Source of the DNA: Rhodobacteraceae bacterium UBA2553
Lineage (GTDB): Bacteria; Pseudomonadota; Alphaproteobacteria; Rhodobacterales; Rhodobacteraceae
Length of the DNA: 33,498 bases
Assembly (NCBI GenBank): GCA_002340515.1
Contig: DDMF01000155.1
Coordinates: 18,591 to 52,088 of the forward strand
Direction: 5' to 3'
Part shown: positions 1-8,060 of the stretch, in pieces
How positions within the stretch are numbered: the first letter of the stretch is position 1
Layout of the letters: every line of letters starts with the position of its first letter
Position numbers and translations under genes: made by a program
Notes under the pieces: model-generated
Databases searched by the model: none
Told to the model about the DNA's origin: nothing
What the model saw: the letters and a program-made list of their open reading frames with translations, nothing else

Positions 1-335
1 TCGACAAGGGCCAAATGGGCGCGCGGCAGAGCGCGGGCGGCAAGTTCGGGTTCCAGAAGGGCTCGGAGTGCTGCCAGCTCTTCGATACGCTCGGGCGAGA
101 GATCCGGTGTGGTGACACGGCCCGAGCTTGATAGGGTCAACGCCCCCTCGGCGGCCAACCGCCGCACCGCTTCGCGCGCAGGTGTCATCGACACGTCATA
201 GGTTTTACCGATGCCGCGCAGGGTCAGGGCCGCGCCGGGATCAATTTCGCCATGCATGATTTGGCTGCGCAAGCTGCGATAGACGCGTTCATGCGCAGCA
301 CTGGTGTCTTGTTGGGGGCGTGAGGCTGAGGTCAT
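1..335 (-). CDS. GntR-family (FCD subfamily) transcriptional regulator, N-terminal part
   Basis: This is the N-terminal 111 residues of a regulator that runs off the left edge. I read it by translating the minus strand from the ATG at 333-335. The protein starts MTSASRPQQDTS and continues with a winged-helix domain: a segment like ERVYRSLRSQIMHGEI (about residues 16-31), then a recognition-helix region with VSMTPAREAVRRLAAEG, typical of GntR proteins. After the wing (SSGRVTTPDLS) comes an ELAALRALLEPELAARA helix, which is how the FCD ligand-binding domain begins. Such proteins are usually metabolite-responsive repressors of nearby catabolic genes. The effector and targets cannot be seen because the C-terminus and left-hand neighbours are missing. 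The metallopeptidase gene lies 31 bp upstream on the same strand, so co-transcription is possible. A palindrome just upstream of the start could be its own operator. Confidence 0.85.
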   Translation of the reverse strand, partial: MTSASRPQQDTSAAHERVYRSLRSQIMHGEIDPGAALTLRGIGKTYDVSMTPAREAVRRLAAEGALTLSSSGRVTTPDLSPERIEELAALRALLEPELAARALPRAHLALV

Positions 336-342
336 GGTGAAC

Positions 343-352
343 TGTGATCACA
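343..352. promoter_or_regulatory. Perfect 10-bp palindrome before the gntR start, possible operator
   Basis: TGTGATCACA is a perfect palindrome 7 bp upstream of the gntR start codon, in the 31-bp gap between the metallopeptidase stop and gntR. GntR/FCD proteins often bind short GT...AC palindromes near their own start, so autoregulation is plausible. A 10-bp palindrome alone is weak evidence. Confidence 0.3.
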
Positions 353-366
353 AACCCACGCATGGG

Positions 367-1086
367 TCAATCTCGGAAGCGATAGCGATGCAAATCAGCG
401 CCGTGTTTTTGTAACCATTTTCGGTGCGTGGCATAATGCGGGCAGATCGCTTCGACCTGATCCCAGAACCGCGCGGAATGGTCCATATGCGCCAGGTGGC
501 AGACCTCATGCGCGGCCACATAATCCAGCACCTCTTCGGGTGCCATGACCAGTCGCCATGAGTACATCAAATTGCCATCCGAACTGCAGGATCCCCAGCG
601 CGAGCGCGTGTCCCGCAGGGTGATGCGGTTAAATTCATACCCAATTTCAGACGCGTAGCGCCGACTTGCCAGATCCAACCGTTGCCGGGCTTCGTTCTTA
701 AAGAGCGCCATAAGCCGTGGGCCGATTTTGTCGGGGGCCTTAGAGGGGAGCGTAATAAATCCGTCCCCAAGGCGCGCCATACGCGTGTCTGCGGCGACAA
801 GCTGATGGAGCTTTCCAAGAAAGGGGATGTGATCGCCAAAGCTGGGTCGCACATCCGTTGGGATGTCGTTTAAATGCCCGCGAATCCAATCCGCGCGCTC
901 TTGGGCAAATTTGACAGCTTCCCGTCTGGGGGTGCCTTTTGGGACCGACATGGTGACACGGCCATCTAGGCGCGAAATCCGTAGGGAAAGGCGGCGCGCA
1001 CGGGCAGAAGGGCGCACCAAAAGCTCCACCTCGGGCGTGCCGGGCAAAGTAATCATTTCAGGTGACTTGATCCGCTGCCCCAACAC
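367..1086 (-). CDS. YgjP-like M48-type zinc metallopeptidase (COG1451)
   Basis: This 239-aa protein belongs to the YgjP/DUF45 group of predicted zinc metallopeptidases. The zinc motif HEVCH is at residues 193-197, with a further likely ligand, His203, in the MDHSARFW segment. The family signature RDTRSRWGSCSS is at about 159-170, where WGSC is nearly invariant. There is no signal peptide or membrane segment, so it should be cytoplasmic. Length is normal for the family (about 230-250 aa). The GTG at 1086 is chosen because an AAGGA Shine-Dalgarno sequence precedes it; an in-frame ATG ten codons later (1056) is the alternative. The biological substrate of this family is poorly defined. The gene is divergent from the FYDLN-acid gene and reads toward gntR. 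Confidence 0.88.
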   Translation of the reverse strand: MLGQRIKSPEMITLPGTPEVELLVRPSARARRLSLRISRLDGRVTMSVPKGTPRREAVKFAQERADWIRGHLNDIPTDVRPSFGDHIPFLGKLHQLVAADTRMARLGDGFITLPSKAPDKIGPRLMALFKNEARQRLDLASRRYASEIGYEFNRITLRDTRSRWGSCSSDGNLMYSWRLVMAPEEVLDYVAAHEVCHLAHMDHSARFWDQVEAICPHYATHRKWLQKHGADLHRYRFRD

Positions 1087-1232
1087 GGGCTACATCCTTT
1101 CTTTATATCTCTGGCCGACCGTCAGGCCGGACCTGCGCGCACTGCATGGCAAAAGCCTTTGACAGCTGGCGATAGTTATGGCAACTGGCGACAGATTTCG
1201 CACGAAGTTATGAAAACAGAAAGGGGTCAACG

Positions 1233-1553
1233 ATGCCCAAGGAAGAATGGGGTGTGAAACGTATCTGCCCAACCACAGGCAAACGTTTCTATGACCTGAA
1301 CGCCAATCCGATCATCAGCCCCTACACGGGCGAAGTGGTCAATGTGGAAACTGGCAAGGGCACGCGCACGATGGTTGCTGACAAAGCGGATAAAGCCGCG
1401 ATGGCAGATGACCTTGTGGATGACGCAGATGCGGTTCTGGACGACGATGATGATACCGACGTGGATCTGGGCGATGACGTTCTTGACGATGACGAGGACG
1501 ATGATGTTTCGCTGGACGAGATCGCGGATGTCGCCGCACCAGACGACGAATAA
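1233..1553 (+). CDS. FYDLN-acid family protein (TIGR02300-type)
   Basis: This 106-aa protein is of the small alphaproteobacterial TIGR02300 family. The N-terminal about 45 residues carry the family core: KRICPTTGKRFYDLNANPI (about 8-26) followed by SPYTGE. The C-terminal half is an almost uninterrupted run of aspartate and glutamate with few hydrophobic residues and is surely disordered. The single Cys before the FYDLN motif recalls a degenerate zinc-ribbon knuckle. Molecular function is unknown. The family is widespread in alphaproteobacteria, which supports the taxonomic call. The start ATG is preceded by AAAGGGG. A hairpin lies directly after the stop and tRNA-Ala follows about 125 bp downstream. 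Confidence 0.9.
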   Translation: MPKEEWGVKRICPTTGKRFYDLNANPIISPYTGEVVNVETGKGTRTMVADKADKAAMADDLVDDADAVLDDDDDTDVDLGDDVLDDDEDDDVSLDEIADVAAPDDE

Positions 1554-1560
1554 AAATTCT

Positions 1561-1601
1561 GCAAAGGCACATTTTGGGGTTGCACCCCTACGTGCCTTTG
1601 C
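1561..1601. terminator. Stem-loop after the FYDLN-acid gene
   Basis: GCAAAGGCAC (1561-1570) pairs perfectly with GTGCCTTTGC (1592-1601), and an inner GGGG...CCCC helix can extend the fold. On the plus strand the hairpin is followed by ATAAATACC, not a T run. On the minus strand it is followed by a T-rich stretch (complement of 1552-1556). It could end plus-strand transcription of the FYDLN gene weakly, and leftward readthrough from glk more efficiently. Confidence 0.6.
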
Positions 1602-1677
1602 ATAAATACCGCCGCACAGAGAGCGATTTTTCGCGCTGGTGGCAACATCAGCTTTTTGAAATTGACACTGATATAAT

Positions 1678-1753
<76 letters not shown>

Positions 1754-1833
1754 TTCCCCTACGCCACCAAAGAATTGCTAGAGATTGTCACCGATTTGAT
1801 TGGTGTGCATTTGATATATGCATGCATCTTAGA

Positions 1834-1849
1834 GGGCCTGTTTCGGCCC
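1834..1849. terminator. Small GC-rich hairpin between tRNA-Ala and the glk 3' end
   Basis: GGGCC (1834-1838) and GGCCC (1845-1849) flank a 6-nt loop. It sits between the tRNA and the stop codon of the convergent glucokinase gene, so it could serve either side. It lacks a T tract on both strands, so terminator function is uncertain. Confidence 0.3.
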
Positions 1850-1875
1850 CGTGCTTACGTCTAAGGCATCTGTGT

Positions 1876-2841
1876 CTATCTGCTTGAAATATAGTTTCGC
1901 GCGCCCAGCAGGCCAAAATTTGGATTTTGGTAAAGGTAAACCGGGAATTGAGCGCGCCAGTCACTGTGGCGCCCGCCTGCGTTAAAGGCGTTCATAAACT
2001 GATCGTCAAAAAGCCATGGGTTGGATAGGGCCACGCCGCCGGTGATAAAGACCCCGCCTTTGGCGTCGATGACCAAGCCTAAATCGCCAGCGATCATCCC
2101 GAGGTATTTTCGGAAAAGGTCAATGGCGGTGACCGCGCAGGGATCGGAGCCATGTTGCGCCAACCGAAACACATCCTCGGCGTTTTGCGCCGTTTGTGGT
2201 GCGCTGTGGACCTTTGTAATCGCTTGGTAAAACAATGGTATGCCAGTGCCCGACAGGACTGCCTCTGCCTCGACTGCTATGCCAGATCCAATTTGGACCT
2301 CTGGCCAAAGCGCGATTAAGGTTTGGAAATACTCCAGCTCTTGCGCCGATTGTGGGGACAGGGTGATATGGCCGCCTTCGCCACGCACCACGTTGGGTTG
2401 CCCGTTGGCCCAGACCAGCGATCCAACGCCCAATCCGGTGCCGGGACCAATGATCAATCGTGGCCCCATGGGAATGTCTGCCCGTCCCTGAAGGGGGGTG
2501 ACGTCCGCTGGGGTCACGGTGGCCAGCGACCAAGCCGCCGCTTCGAAATCATTCAAAATCGTGACGTTGTCAGTGCCCGTGGCCGCGGCCAAATCAGTTT
2601 CTGAAAATCGCTGTTTTTTTGCATTGGTCAGCTTAACCTCGCCATCCTTAACGACGCCAGCAGCGGCCACCACAACCCCTGCAGGGGGCGTGGCGTGCTG
2701 TGCGACGAAAGCTTGACACGCAGCAGGCACCGAGACCTCACCTTTGCTGCCAAAGCTTTGTTGATCAATGATGGACCCCGCGTTTGAAATCGCGGCAAGG
2801 CGCATATTTGTGCCCCCGACATCTGCCACCAAGTTCCACAT
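1876..2841 (-). CDS. glk: Glucokinase
   Basis: This 321-aa protein phosphorylates glucose to glucose 6-phosphate with ATP in the cytoplasm. It matches the bacterial Glk family (PF02685) in length and motifs. These are the phosphate-1 loop D7-VGGTN-12 at the N-terminus, the catalytic base in LNDFEAAAW (Asp98), the glycine-rich IGPGTGLGVG at 131-140, and the sugar-site GEGGH at 154-158. The start ATG at 2839-2841 has AAGGAT about 8 nt upstream. It is the last gene of the minus-strand sugar ABC operon, 53 bp after the ATPase gene. Putting the kinase with the importer makes sense because ABC-imported sugar arrives unphosphorylated. The context therefore points to glucose as the likely transported sugar. 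Confidence 0.93.
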   Translation of the reverse strand: MWNLVADVGGTNMRLAAISNAGSIIDQQSFGSKGEVSVPAACQAFVAQHATPPAGVVVAAAGVVKDGEVKLTNAKKQRFSETDLAAATGTDNVTILNDFEAAAWSLATVTPADVTPLQGRADIPMGPRLIIGPGTGLGVGSLVWANGQPNVVRGEGGHITLSPQSAQELEYFQTLIALWPEVQIGSGIAVEAEAVLSGTGIPLFYQAITKVHSAPQTAQNAEDVFRLAQHGSDPCAVTAIDLFRKYLGMIAGDLGLVIDAKGGVFITGGVALSNPWLFDDQFMNAFNAGGRHSDWRAQFPVYLYQNPNFGLLGARNYISSR

Positions 2842-2894
2842 CTTCAGATCCTTAAACAGAGCGCCGGGCGCACATATTTCATGCTTGCGAGAGC

Positions 2895-4013
2895 TTACCC
2901 CAGACGCATTTCCGTTTCCGGATCAAACAAGCTTGCGCGCGACATGTCGACTGCAAAATCCATCGTGCCTTCGATGATCTGGGCGTAACCAGAGCTGACA
3001 CGGGCCATCACCTCTTTGCCGTTCCAGTTCAGCACACAAAGCGTGTCGGCCCCGGTGGCTTCTGTTACGTCGATATCGCAGGCGAAGCTTTGTGTGGTGC
3101 TTCCCGTGCTGTGTCCTGACTGTGTGATCGCCTCTGGGCGCAGGCCCACAACAATCTTGCGCCCGACATGGGTCGAAAGGTCGGTGGGATGATCTGAGAG
3201 GTCCAGAAGCACCGGCTGATCCCCATCGTTGGCCCGCACAGAAATCTCTGCACCATAGCCTGTGTCGGTGCGTGTGACCGTTGAGGATATGAAGTTCATG
3301 GGCGGTGATCCCACCAGACCTGCGACAAACATATTGACCGGTTGGTCATAGATTTCTGCGGGGCTGGCCAGTTGTTGTACCTCGCCATCTTTCAAGATTG
3401 CGATACGGTCCGCCAGCGTCAGCGCCTCGATCTGATCGTGGGTCACGTATACCATGGTGGCGTTCAGGCGTTTGTGCAGCCGCTTGATTTCAGTTCGCAT
3501 TTCAAGGCGCAACTTGGCGTCGAGGTTTGAGAGAGGTTCGTCAAACAAGAACACTTCTGGACGGCGCACCAAGGCTCTCCCCATGGCAACCCGTTGGCGT
3601 TGGCCCCCTGAAAGTTGTGCGGGTTTTCGGTCCAACAGGTGATCCATTTGCAGCATTTTGGCCACTTCCAGCACCGCTGCTTCACGCTCCACCTTCGGGA
3701 CACCGCGCATTTCCAGACCAAACGAGATGTTCCGCCCGACGGTCATATTTGGGTAAAGCGCATAGGATTGAAACACCATCGCGATGTCGCGATCCTTGGG
3801 GTGCACATCGTTGATCAGCCGATCACCGATCATAATCTCCCCTTCGGTCACGGTTTCAAGACCCGCGATCATATTAAGCAATGTGGATTTGCCACAGCCA
3901 GAGGCACCAAGCAGCACCAGAAACTCGCCGTCCTGCAGGTCGATATCGACGCCTTTCAGGACCTCAACCGAGCCATAGCGTTTGACGGCATTTTTGATTG
4001 TCAGAGAAGCCAT
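2895..4013 (-). CDS. Carbohydrate ABC transporter ATP-binding protein (CUT1; UgpC/MsmK/GtsD-like)
   Basis: This 372-aa ATPase energises the sugar importer encoded just upstream. Walker A is GASGCGKST (36-44), the Q-loop glutamine is at 82, the signature LSGGQ at 134-138, Walker B FLFDEP ends at 160, and the H-loop histidine is at about 192 (THDQ). A C-terminal regulatory/TOBE domain follows (about 240-372; VVGLRPEAI is typical), as in the CUT1 ATPases MalK and UgpC. It lies 4 bp downstream of the second permease stop, so it is translationally linked. CUT1 ATPases are often shared between importers, so the sugar must be inferred from the binding protein and glk, which point to glucose or a related hexose. 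Confidence 0.93.
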   Translation of the reverse strand: MASLTIKNAVKRYGSVEVLKGVDIDLQDGEFLVLLGASGCGKSTLLNMIAGLETVTEGEIMIGDRLINDVHPKDRDIAMVFQSYALYPNMTVGRNISFGLEMRGVPKVEREAAVLEVAKMLQMDHLLDRKPAQLSGGQRQRVAMGRALVRRPEVFLFDEPLSNLDAKLRLEMRTEIKRLHKRLNATMVYVTHDQIEALTLADRIAILKDGEVQQLASPAEIYDQPVNMFVAGLVGSPPMNFISSTVTRTDTGYGAEISVRANDGDQPVLLDLSDHPTDLSTHVGRKIVVGLRPEAITQSGHSTGSTTQSFACDIDVTEATGADTLCVLNWNGKEVMARVSSGYAQIIEGTMDFAVDMSRASLFDPETEMRLG

Positions 4014-4017
4014 GTTC

Positions 4018-4905
4018 TTATCCTTTGACAGAGCCAGCGGTCAGTCCGCGCACAAAATAGCGGCCCGCGACGATATAGACGAAAATTGTGGGGGCGGCGG
4101 TGATCAGGGCGGCAGCCATGTCCACGTTATACTGTTTGACGCCCGTGGTGGTGTTCACCAGATTGTTCATGGCAACCATGATCGGTTGCGCGCCGCCGGT
4201 GGTGAAGCTGGCCCCAAACAGAAAGTCATTCCAGATTTGGGTGAATTGCCAGATCACCGAAACAACGATGATTGGGGGCGAAAGCGGTAAGATGATGCGC
4301 CGAAAAATCGTGAAGAACCCCGCCCCATCAATGGTGGCCGCCCGGACCAGCTCATCCGGGATGGTGACGTAGTAGTTGCGGAAAAAGAGCGTGGTAAAAG
4401 CCAGCCCGTAAACCGAATGCACCAATATCAACCCGTAGACGGTGTTGGTGATGCCAATGATCCCCAGCGTTTGGGCCATCGGCAGGATCACCACCTGAAA
4501 GGGGACAAAACAGCCAAACAGGATCAGAGCAAAGACCATATTGGCGCCTTTGAACTGCCATTTGGTCAAAGCATATCCGGTCAATGCGCCCAGCAGAGTG
4601 GACAGGGTCACGGCGGGGATCGCCATTTTGACCGAGTTCCAGAAGTACGGCTCGAGCCCAGTGCAGGTCACACCGATACAAGCCTCGGACCAGGCATGTT
4701 TCCAGGCCCAGAAATTCAGCTCATGTGGCAGGGACAGCAAGGACCCACCGCGGATTTCTTCAAGCTCTTTCAACGAGGTGCCGACCACCACATAGGCGGG
4801 CAAAAGGAACCAAATCGCAAAGACGATCAAAACCGCCCAGAGGAGCAAGCGCATCCAGACCGCTGATCGCGTCTGGGCGGGTACAAAAGTGGTCTGTTCA
4901 GACAT
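4018..4905 (-). CDS. Carbohydrate ABC transporter permease (MalG/GtsC-like)
   Basis: This inner-membrane permease has 295 aa from the chosen start. About six hydrophobic segments are visible, the first at LLLWAVLIVFAIWFLLPAYV. The cytoplasmic EAA loop reads DELVRAATIDGAGFFTIFRRI (A...DGA......I...P pattern), the contact site for the ATPase. I chose ATG 4903-4905 over an upstream in-frame ATG at 4956. It is preceded by a strong GGGGAAG Shine-Dalgarno and gives an 8-bp overlap with the upstream permease stop, typical of coupled subunits. The longer form would add 17 residues lying wholly inside the upstream gene. The C-terminus ends in FVRGLTAGSVKG, the usual end of MalG-type permeases. Confidence 0.92.
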   Translation of the reverse strand: MSEQTTFVPAQTRSAVWMRLLLWAVLIVFAIWFLLPAYVVVGTSLKELEEIRGGSLLSLPHELNFWAWKHAWSEACIGVTCTGLEPYFWNSVKMAIPAVTLSTLLGALTGYALTKWQFKGANMVFALILFGCFVPFQVVILPMAQTLGIIGITNTVYGLILVHSVYGLAFTTLFFRNYYVTIPDELVRAATIDGAGFFTIFRRIILPLSPPIIVVSVIWQFTQIWNDFLFGASFTTGGAQPIMVAMNNLVNTTTGVKQYNVDMAAALITAAPTIFVYIVAGRYFVRGLTAGSVKG

Positions 4906-5794
4906 GTTTCTTCCCCCGCAGTTCGGAATAAAGATAAGGCACCATGATCGCGGCAACGGTGGCCAGCATCACCATGGCAGAGGCCGCACCAACGCCGATC
5001 TCATTGCGGCGGAAGGTCATTTCATACATGAAGTTCGCCGGCAGCGTTGAGGCATAGCCCGGACCACCCCCGGTGAGCGCGACAACAAGGTCGAAGCTTT
5101 TGATCGCAAGGTGGGCAAGGATGACAACCGCACTCATGAACACAGGGCGCATTGAGGGCAGGATGATCCGAAGGTAAATGCGCCAAGGGGACGCGCCATC
5201 AAGGCTGGCGGCTTTGATAATGTCCTGATCCACGCTGCGCAGGGCAGACAGAAACAACGCCATCACAAACCCGGCGCTTTGCCAGACAGCGGCCATAACA
5301 AGCGCATAAACCGCCATGGTTTCCGAGTTGGTCCAGCCGAACGAAAAACTCTCCCATCCCCAGCCGCGCACCACGGTTTCAAGACCCAGCGAGGGGTTCA
5401 TGATCCATTTCCACGCAGTACCCGTAATGATGAATGAGATCGCCATTGGGTAAAGGTAGATCGTGCGGATAAAGCCTTCGGCGCGGATCTTTTGATCCAG
5501 CAGGATAGCCAGCAAACAGCCAATGACAATGGCGGTGAAAATGAACAGAAAGCCAAACACAAACAGGTTTTCCAAGGCAACCGACCAGCGGTCCATCTGG
5601 AAAAGCCGCTCGTAAGGGCGAAATCCGATCAGGTTATAATTGGGCAACATCTTGGATTTGGTCAGCGAGATGTAACCGGTCCAAATGATGAAGCCATAGA
5701 CGAAAAACAGGATTGCGGTAAAGCTTGGGGCCACGACAATTTGCGGCAACTTGCGGGCAATCCTATCGGTCAATTTTAAGGGGGGGCGGGTCAC
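4898..5794 (-). CDS. Carbohydrate ABC transporter permease (MalF/GtsB-like)
   Basis: This is a 298-aa inner-membrane permease with about six transmembrane segments. The first is at about residues 20-40 (VVAPSFTAILFFVYGFIIWTGYI). The EAA loop is DIIKAASLDGASPWRIYLRIILP. The C-terminal half contains FDLVVALTGGGPGYAST, a segment shared by MalF-type CUT1 permeases. It forms a heterodimer with the next permease. It lies 107 bp after the binding-protein gene, and that gap holds a strong stem-loop. The start ATG at 5792-5794 is preceded by GGAGGAG. Confidence 0.93.
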   Translation of the reverse strand: MTRPPLKLTDRIARKLPQIVVAPSFTAILFFVYGFIIWTGYISLTKSKMLPNYNLIGFRPYERLFQMDRWSVALENLFVFGFLFIFTAIVIGCLLAILLDQKIRAEGFIRTIYLYPMAISFIITGTAWKWIMNPSLGLETVVRGWGWESFSFGWTNSETMAVYALVMAAVWQSAGFVMALFLSALRSVDQDIIKAASLDGASPWRIYLRIILPSMRPVFMSAVVILAHLAIKSFDLVVALTGGGPGYASTLPANFMYEMTFRRNEIGVGAASAMVMLATVAAIMVPYLYSELRGKKHV

Positions 5795-5857
5795 GATGTG
5801 AACTCCTCCTGGTGATCAGGCGCGGGTAAGCAGGGGGCTAGCATAGGGCAGGCAAGG

Positions 5858-5889
5858 GACCGTGGCCCACCCAATCGCGGGCCACGGTC
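5858..5889 (-). promoter_or_regulatory. Stem-loop between binding-protein and permease genes (partial terminator or mRNA-stabilising hairpin)
   Basis: GACCGTGGCCC (5858-5868) and GGGCCACGGTC (5879-5889) form a perfect 11-bp stem with a 10-nt loop, 13 bp after the binding-protein stop. No T run follows on the minus strand. In ABC operons such intercistronic hairpins commonly protect the binding-protein message or attenuate readthrough, giving more binding protein than permease. That role is inferred here from position. Confidence 0.75.
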
Positions 5890-5901
5890 TTGGGAGAAAG
5901 G

Positions 5902-7158
5902 TTACTGAGCCAATTTGATGGCGTCGACCAGTTTGCTTACAGCCTCTTCTGAAGACATATCCGAATTGAAATGGGCGGTTGCCACGTCAATAAAGGCACC
6001 GCGGACAGCACCGGATTGGGCAATCTCATGTGCCATGGATCCCAGAAGGGTGCCACCATCAGCAGCGGACACCATGTCGCCCATCGACTTGATGGCACAA
6101 TCGTCAAACTCGCCGCGTGGCACATCTGTACGAGCGGGGATTGAGCCTTTGAGCAGGTTGAAGGTCTCTTGGAATTCTGTGCCCAAGATCAATTCAGCCA
6201 ACAAGGCCTGACCCTGTTCGTTGTCTTCGCCGGACACGCCGAACATTGCAAAGCTGTCAGAGTTCAAAAGGTAACCGTTTTCAGACGGGGTTGAGGCGCA
6301 GATGTAATCTTTGCCCGGCACTTTGCCAGCGGCGGCAAACTCGCCTTTGGCCCAGTCACCCATGATCTGCATCGCAGCTTCACCGCGCATCACCATTGCG
6401 GTCGCGAGGTTCCAATCGCGGCCCGGGAAATCGGGGTCCACATAGCCGCGCATTTTGCGCATCTGGTCAAAGACTTTGATCATTGTGTCCGACCCCAAAG
6501 CGTCCATGTCGAGATCAACCAGCGCTTTGCGATAGAAGTCTACGCCGCCAATGCCAAGCACAACGGTTTCAAACACGGTTGCGTCCTGCCAAGGCTGACC
6601 GCCATGGGCCAGTGGAATGATGCCAGCCGCCAACAGCTTGTCTGCGGTTGCGTTAAACTCGTCCCAGGTTGTGGGAACCGTTGCGCCAACTTTGGCCAGA
6701 ACTTCTGGGTTTGCCCAGATCCAGTCCACGCGGTGAACGTTCACCGGAACCGCAACATAGTTGCCTTCGTATTTCACGATGTCCTGAATAGCGGCGGGCA
6801 GAACCGCGTCCCAGTTTTGGGCGCTTGCCACGCTGGACAGATCCGCCAAAGCGCCTGCTTCGGCCCATTCTTGGATGTTTGGACCTTTGATCTGAACGGC
6901 GGCGGGCGGATCACCTGCCAGAACGCGTGCGCGCAAAACGGCAGCTTGGGCGTCACCACCACCACCTGCAACGGGGGCATCCACCCATTCACCGCCACGT
7001 GCGGCAAAAGCTTCTTGCAGGGATTTAACCGCGGCAGCTTCGCCACCGGATGTCCAGTAATGCAGAACTTCTGCCTTTGGGTTTGCCAGTGATGGTGTGG
7101 CCGTAAAGGCGGCGGAAAGCGCAAGGGCGCTGACGAGCGAAAGTGAAATCGTTTTCAT
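5902..7158 (-). CDS. Sugar ABC transporter substrate-binding protein (glucose/mannose, GtsA-like)
   Basis: This is a 418-aa periplasmic binding protein. A signal peptide is evident: MKT, then a hydrophobic stretch, with likely cleavage after SLA at residue 25. The mature protein starts with EVLHYWTSGGEAAAV, followed by a glycine-rich AGGGGDAQ segment, QIKGPNIQEWAEAG and YVAVPVNVHRVDWIW. From memory, these segments resemble Pseudomonas GtsA (glucose/mannose binding) more than maltose or glycerol-phosphate binders. It is the first gene of the operon binding protein-permease-permease-ATPase-glk. GGGAGGA lies just upstream of its start. Regulation is probably by the divergent two-component system. 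Ligand identity is an inference from similarity plus glk. Confidence 0.92.
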   Translation of the reverse strand: MKTISLSLVSALALSAAFTATPSLANPKAEVLHYWTSGGEAAAVKSLQEAFAARGGEWVDAPVAGGGGDAQAAVLRARVLAGDPPAAVQIKGPNIQEWAEAGALADLSSVASAQNWDAVLPAAIQDIVKYEGNYVAVPVNVHRVDWIWANPEVLAKVGATVPTTWDEFNATADKLLAAGIIPLAHGGQPWQDATVFETVVLGIGGVDFYRKALVDLDMDALGSDTMIKVFDQMRKMRGYVDPDFPGRDWNLATAMVMRGEAAMQIMGDWAKGEFAAAGKVPGKDYICASTPSENGYLLNSDSFAMFGVSGEDNEQGQALLAELILGTEFQETFNLLKGSIPARTDVPRGEFDDCAIKSMGDMVSAADGGTLLGSMAHEIAQSGAVRGAFIDVATAHFNSDMSSEEAVSKLVDAIKLAQ

Positions 7159-7355
7159 GTGTTCCTCCCAGAATCAACAATCGGCAATTTGAAAGCCTGC
7201 CTAAGCCTAGGTTTAAAACCGGCTCTGCCAATCCGGTGAAATGTTGCGTTTTGTAACGAGGTTTGCTCAGTATCGGACAGGTCAGGGCAATAATGCTAGT
7301 GTTGACTGTGGGTTGCCCGACCCATTGGCCGTTGTCCAAACAAGGAAGTGCACTG
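7159..7355. promoter_or_regulatory. Divergent control region between sugar ABC operon and two-component system
   Basis: This 197-bp gap contains the promoters for both directions. Visible elements are an inverted repeat ACCGG (7218-7222) / CCGGT (7233-7237) on the ABC-operon side, and TTGACT at 7302-7307 as a possible -35 element for the regulator gene, with no convincing -10 at the right distance. GGGTTGCCCGACCC (7310-7323) is a short imperfect palindrome. Which of these the response regulator binds cannot be decided from sequence. Confidence 0.4.
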
Positions 7356-8057
7356 TTGTCTCGCGTTCACATCATCGAAGATGACCCTGAAATTTCGACG
7401 CTTTTGTCGACGTATCTTGAGCGTCGTGGCTATGAATGTCTGGTGTCCAACTCGGCGGAAGAGGGGCAAAAACACCCCACGGGCGGCTTTGACCTGTACA
7501 TTGTGGACATCATGTTGCCGGGTATGGATGGGTTGGATTTTTGCCGCTGGGTGCGCGAAGGTTCTGACGTCCCCCTGATCATTCTGTCGGCGGAAAAAGG
7601 GGATGCAAAGCGGATTTATGGGATTGAGCTGGGGGCGGATGACTACCTTGAAAAACCCTTTAGTCCGCGCGAGTTATTGGCCCGCATGAACGCCCTTCTG
7701 CGGCGCAGCGGCCGTGGTGCGCGTGCGCGTAACAGCGGCAAAATCACCTTTGGTGGATGGCTACTTGATCGCACAAATCAAAAGCTTCACAGTCCAAACA
7801 AGATGCATGTCCCGCTCAGTTCAACTGAATATCAATTGATCGCAATGCTGGTGTCGGCTTCGCCAGATGCGGTCAGCCGGGATGATATTGGGCGAACAAT
7901 CATTGGCGTGGAGCTGGGACCAGAAGATCGCCGTGTCGACATTCTGATCAGCCGATTGCGCAAGAAAATGGTGGGGATGGACCGGAAAGCGGACTTTATC
8001 AGAACAGTCCGCAATCGCGGGTATCAGTTTTGCGCTGATATGGACGAGCTGGAGTGA
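7356..8057 (+). CDS. OmpR/PhoB-family response regulator
   Basis: This 233-aa response regulator has an N-terminal receiver domain: acidic pocket EDD at 8-10, phosphoacceptor Asp51 in IVDIMLPGMDG, and a conserved lysine in YLEKPFSP. A C-terminal winged-helix DNA-binding domain follows, with LSSTEYQLIAMLVSASPDAVSR and a recognition region around RRVDILISRLRKKM. I start it at TTG 7356-7358 because AAGGAAG lies 7 bp upstream and the protein then begins directly with SRVHIIEDD. The open frame extends 31 codons further to an ATG at 7263, but those residues do not look like a receiver start. It is 3 bp from the sensor kinase and divergent from the sugar ABC operon, so it probably controls that operon, as GltR does in Pseudomonas. 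Confidence 0.92.
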   Translation: MSRVHIIEDDPEISTLLSTYLERRGYECLVSNSAEEGQKHPTGGFDLYIVDIMLPGMDGLDFCRWVREGSDVPLIILSAEKGDAKRIYGIELGADDYLEKPFSPRELLARMNALLRRSGRGARARNSGKITFGGWLLDRTNQKLHSPNKMHVPLSSTEYQLIAMLVSASPDAVSRDDIGRTIIGVELGPEDRRVDILISRLRKKMVGMDRKADFIRTVRNRGYQFCADMDELE

Positions 8058-8060
8058 CGG

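Noticed and set aside
1380..1553. Asp-codon-rich stretch as a DNA repeat
   Set aside because: The repetitive GATGAC pattern reflects the acidic tail of the FYDLN protein and has no fixed repeat unit.
1662..1677. TTGACA (1662-1667) and TATAAT (1672-1677) directly before tRNA-Ala, apparent promoter
   Set aside because: The spacing is only 4 bp, and TATAAT touches the first tRNA base, which would put the start point inside the tRNA. The two boxes cannot act together as a sigma-70 promoter for it.
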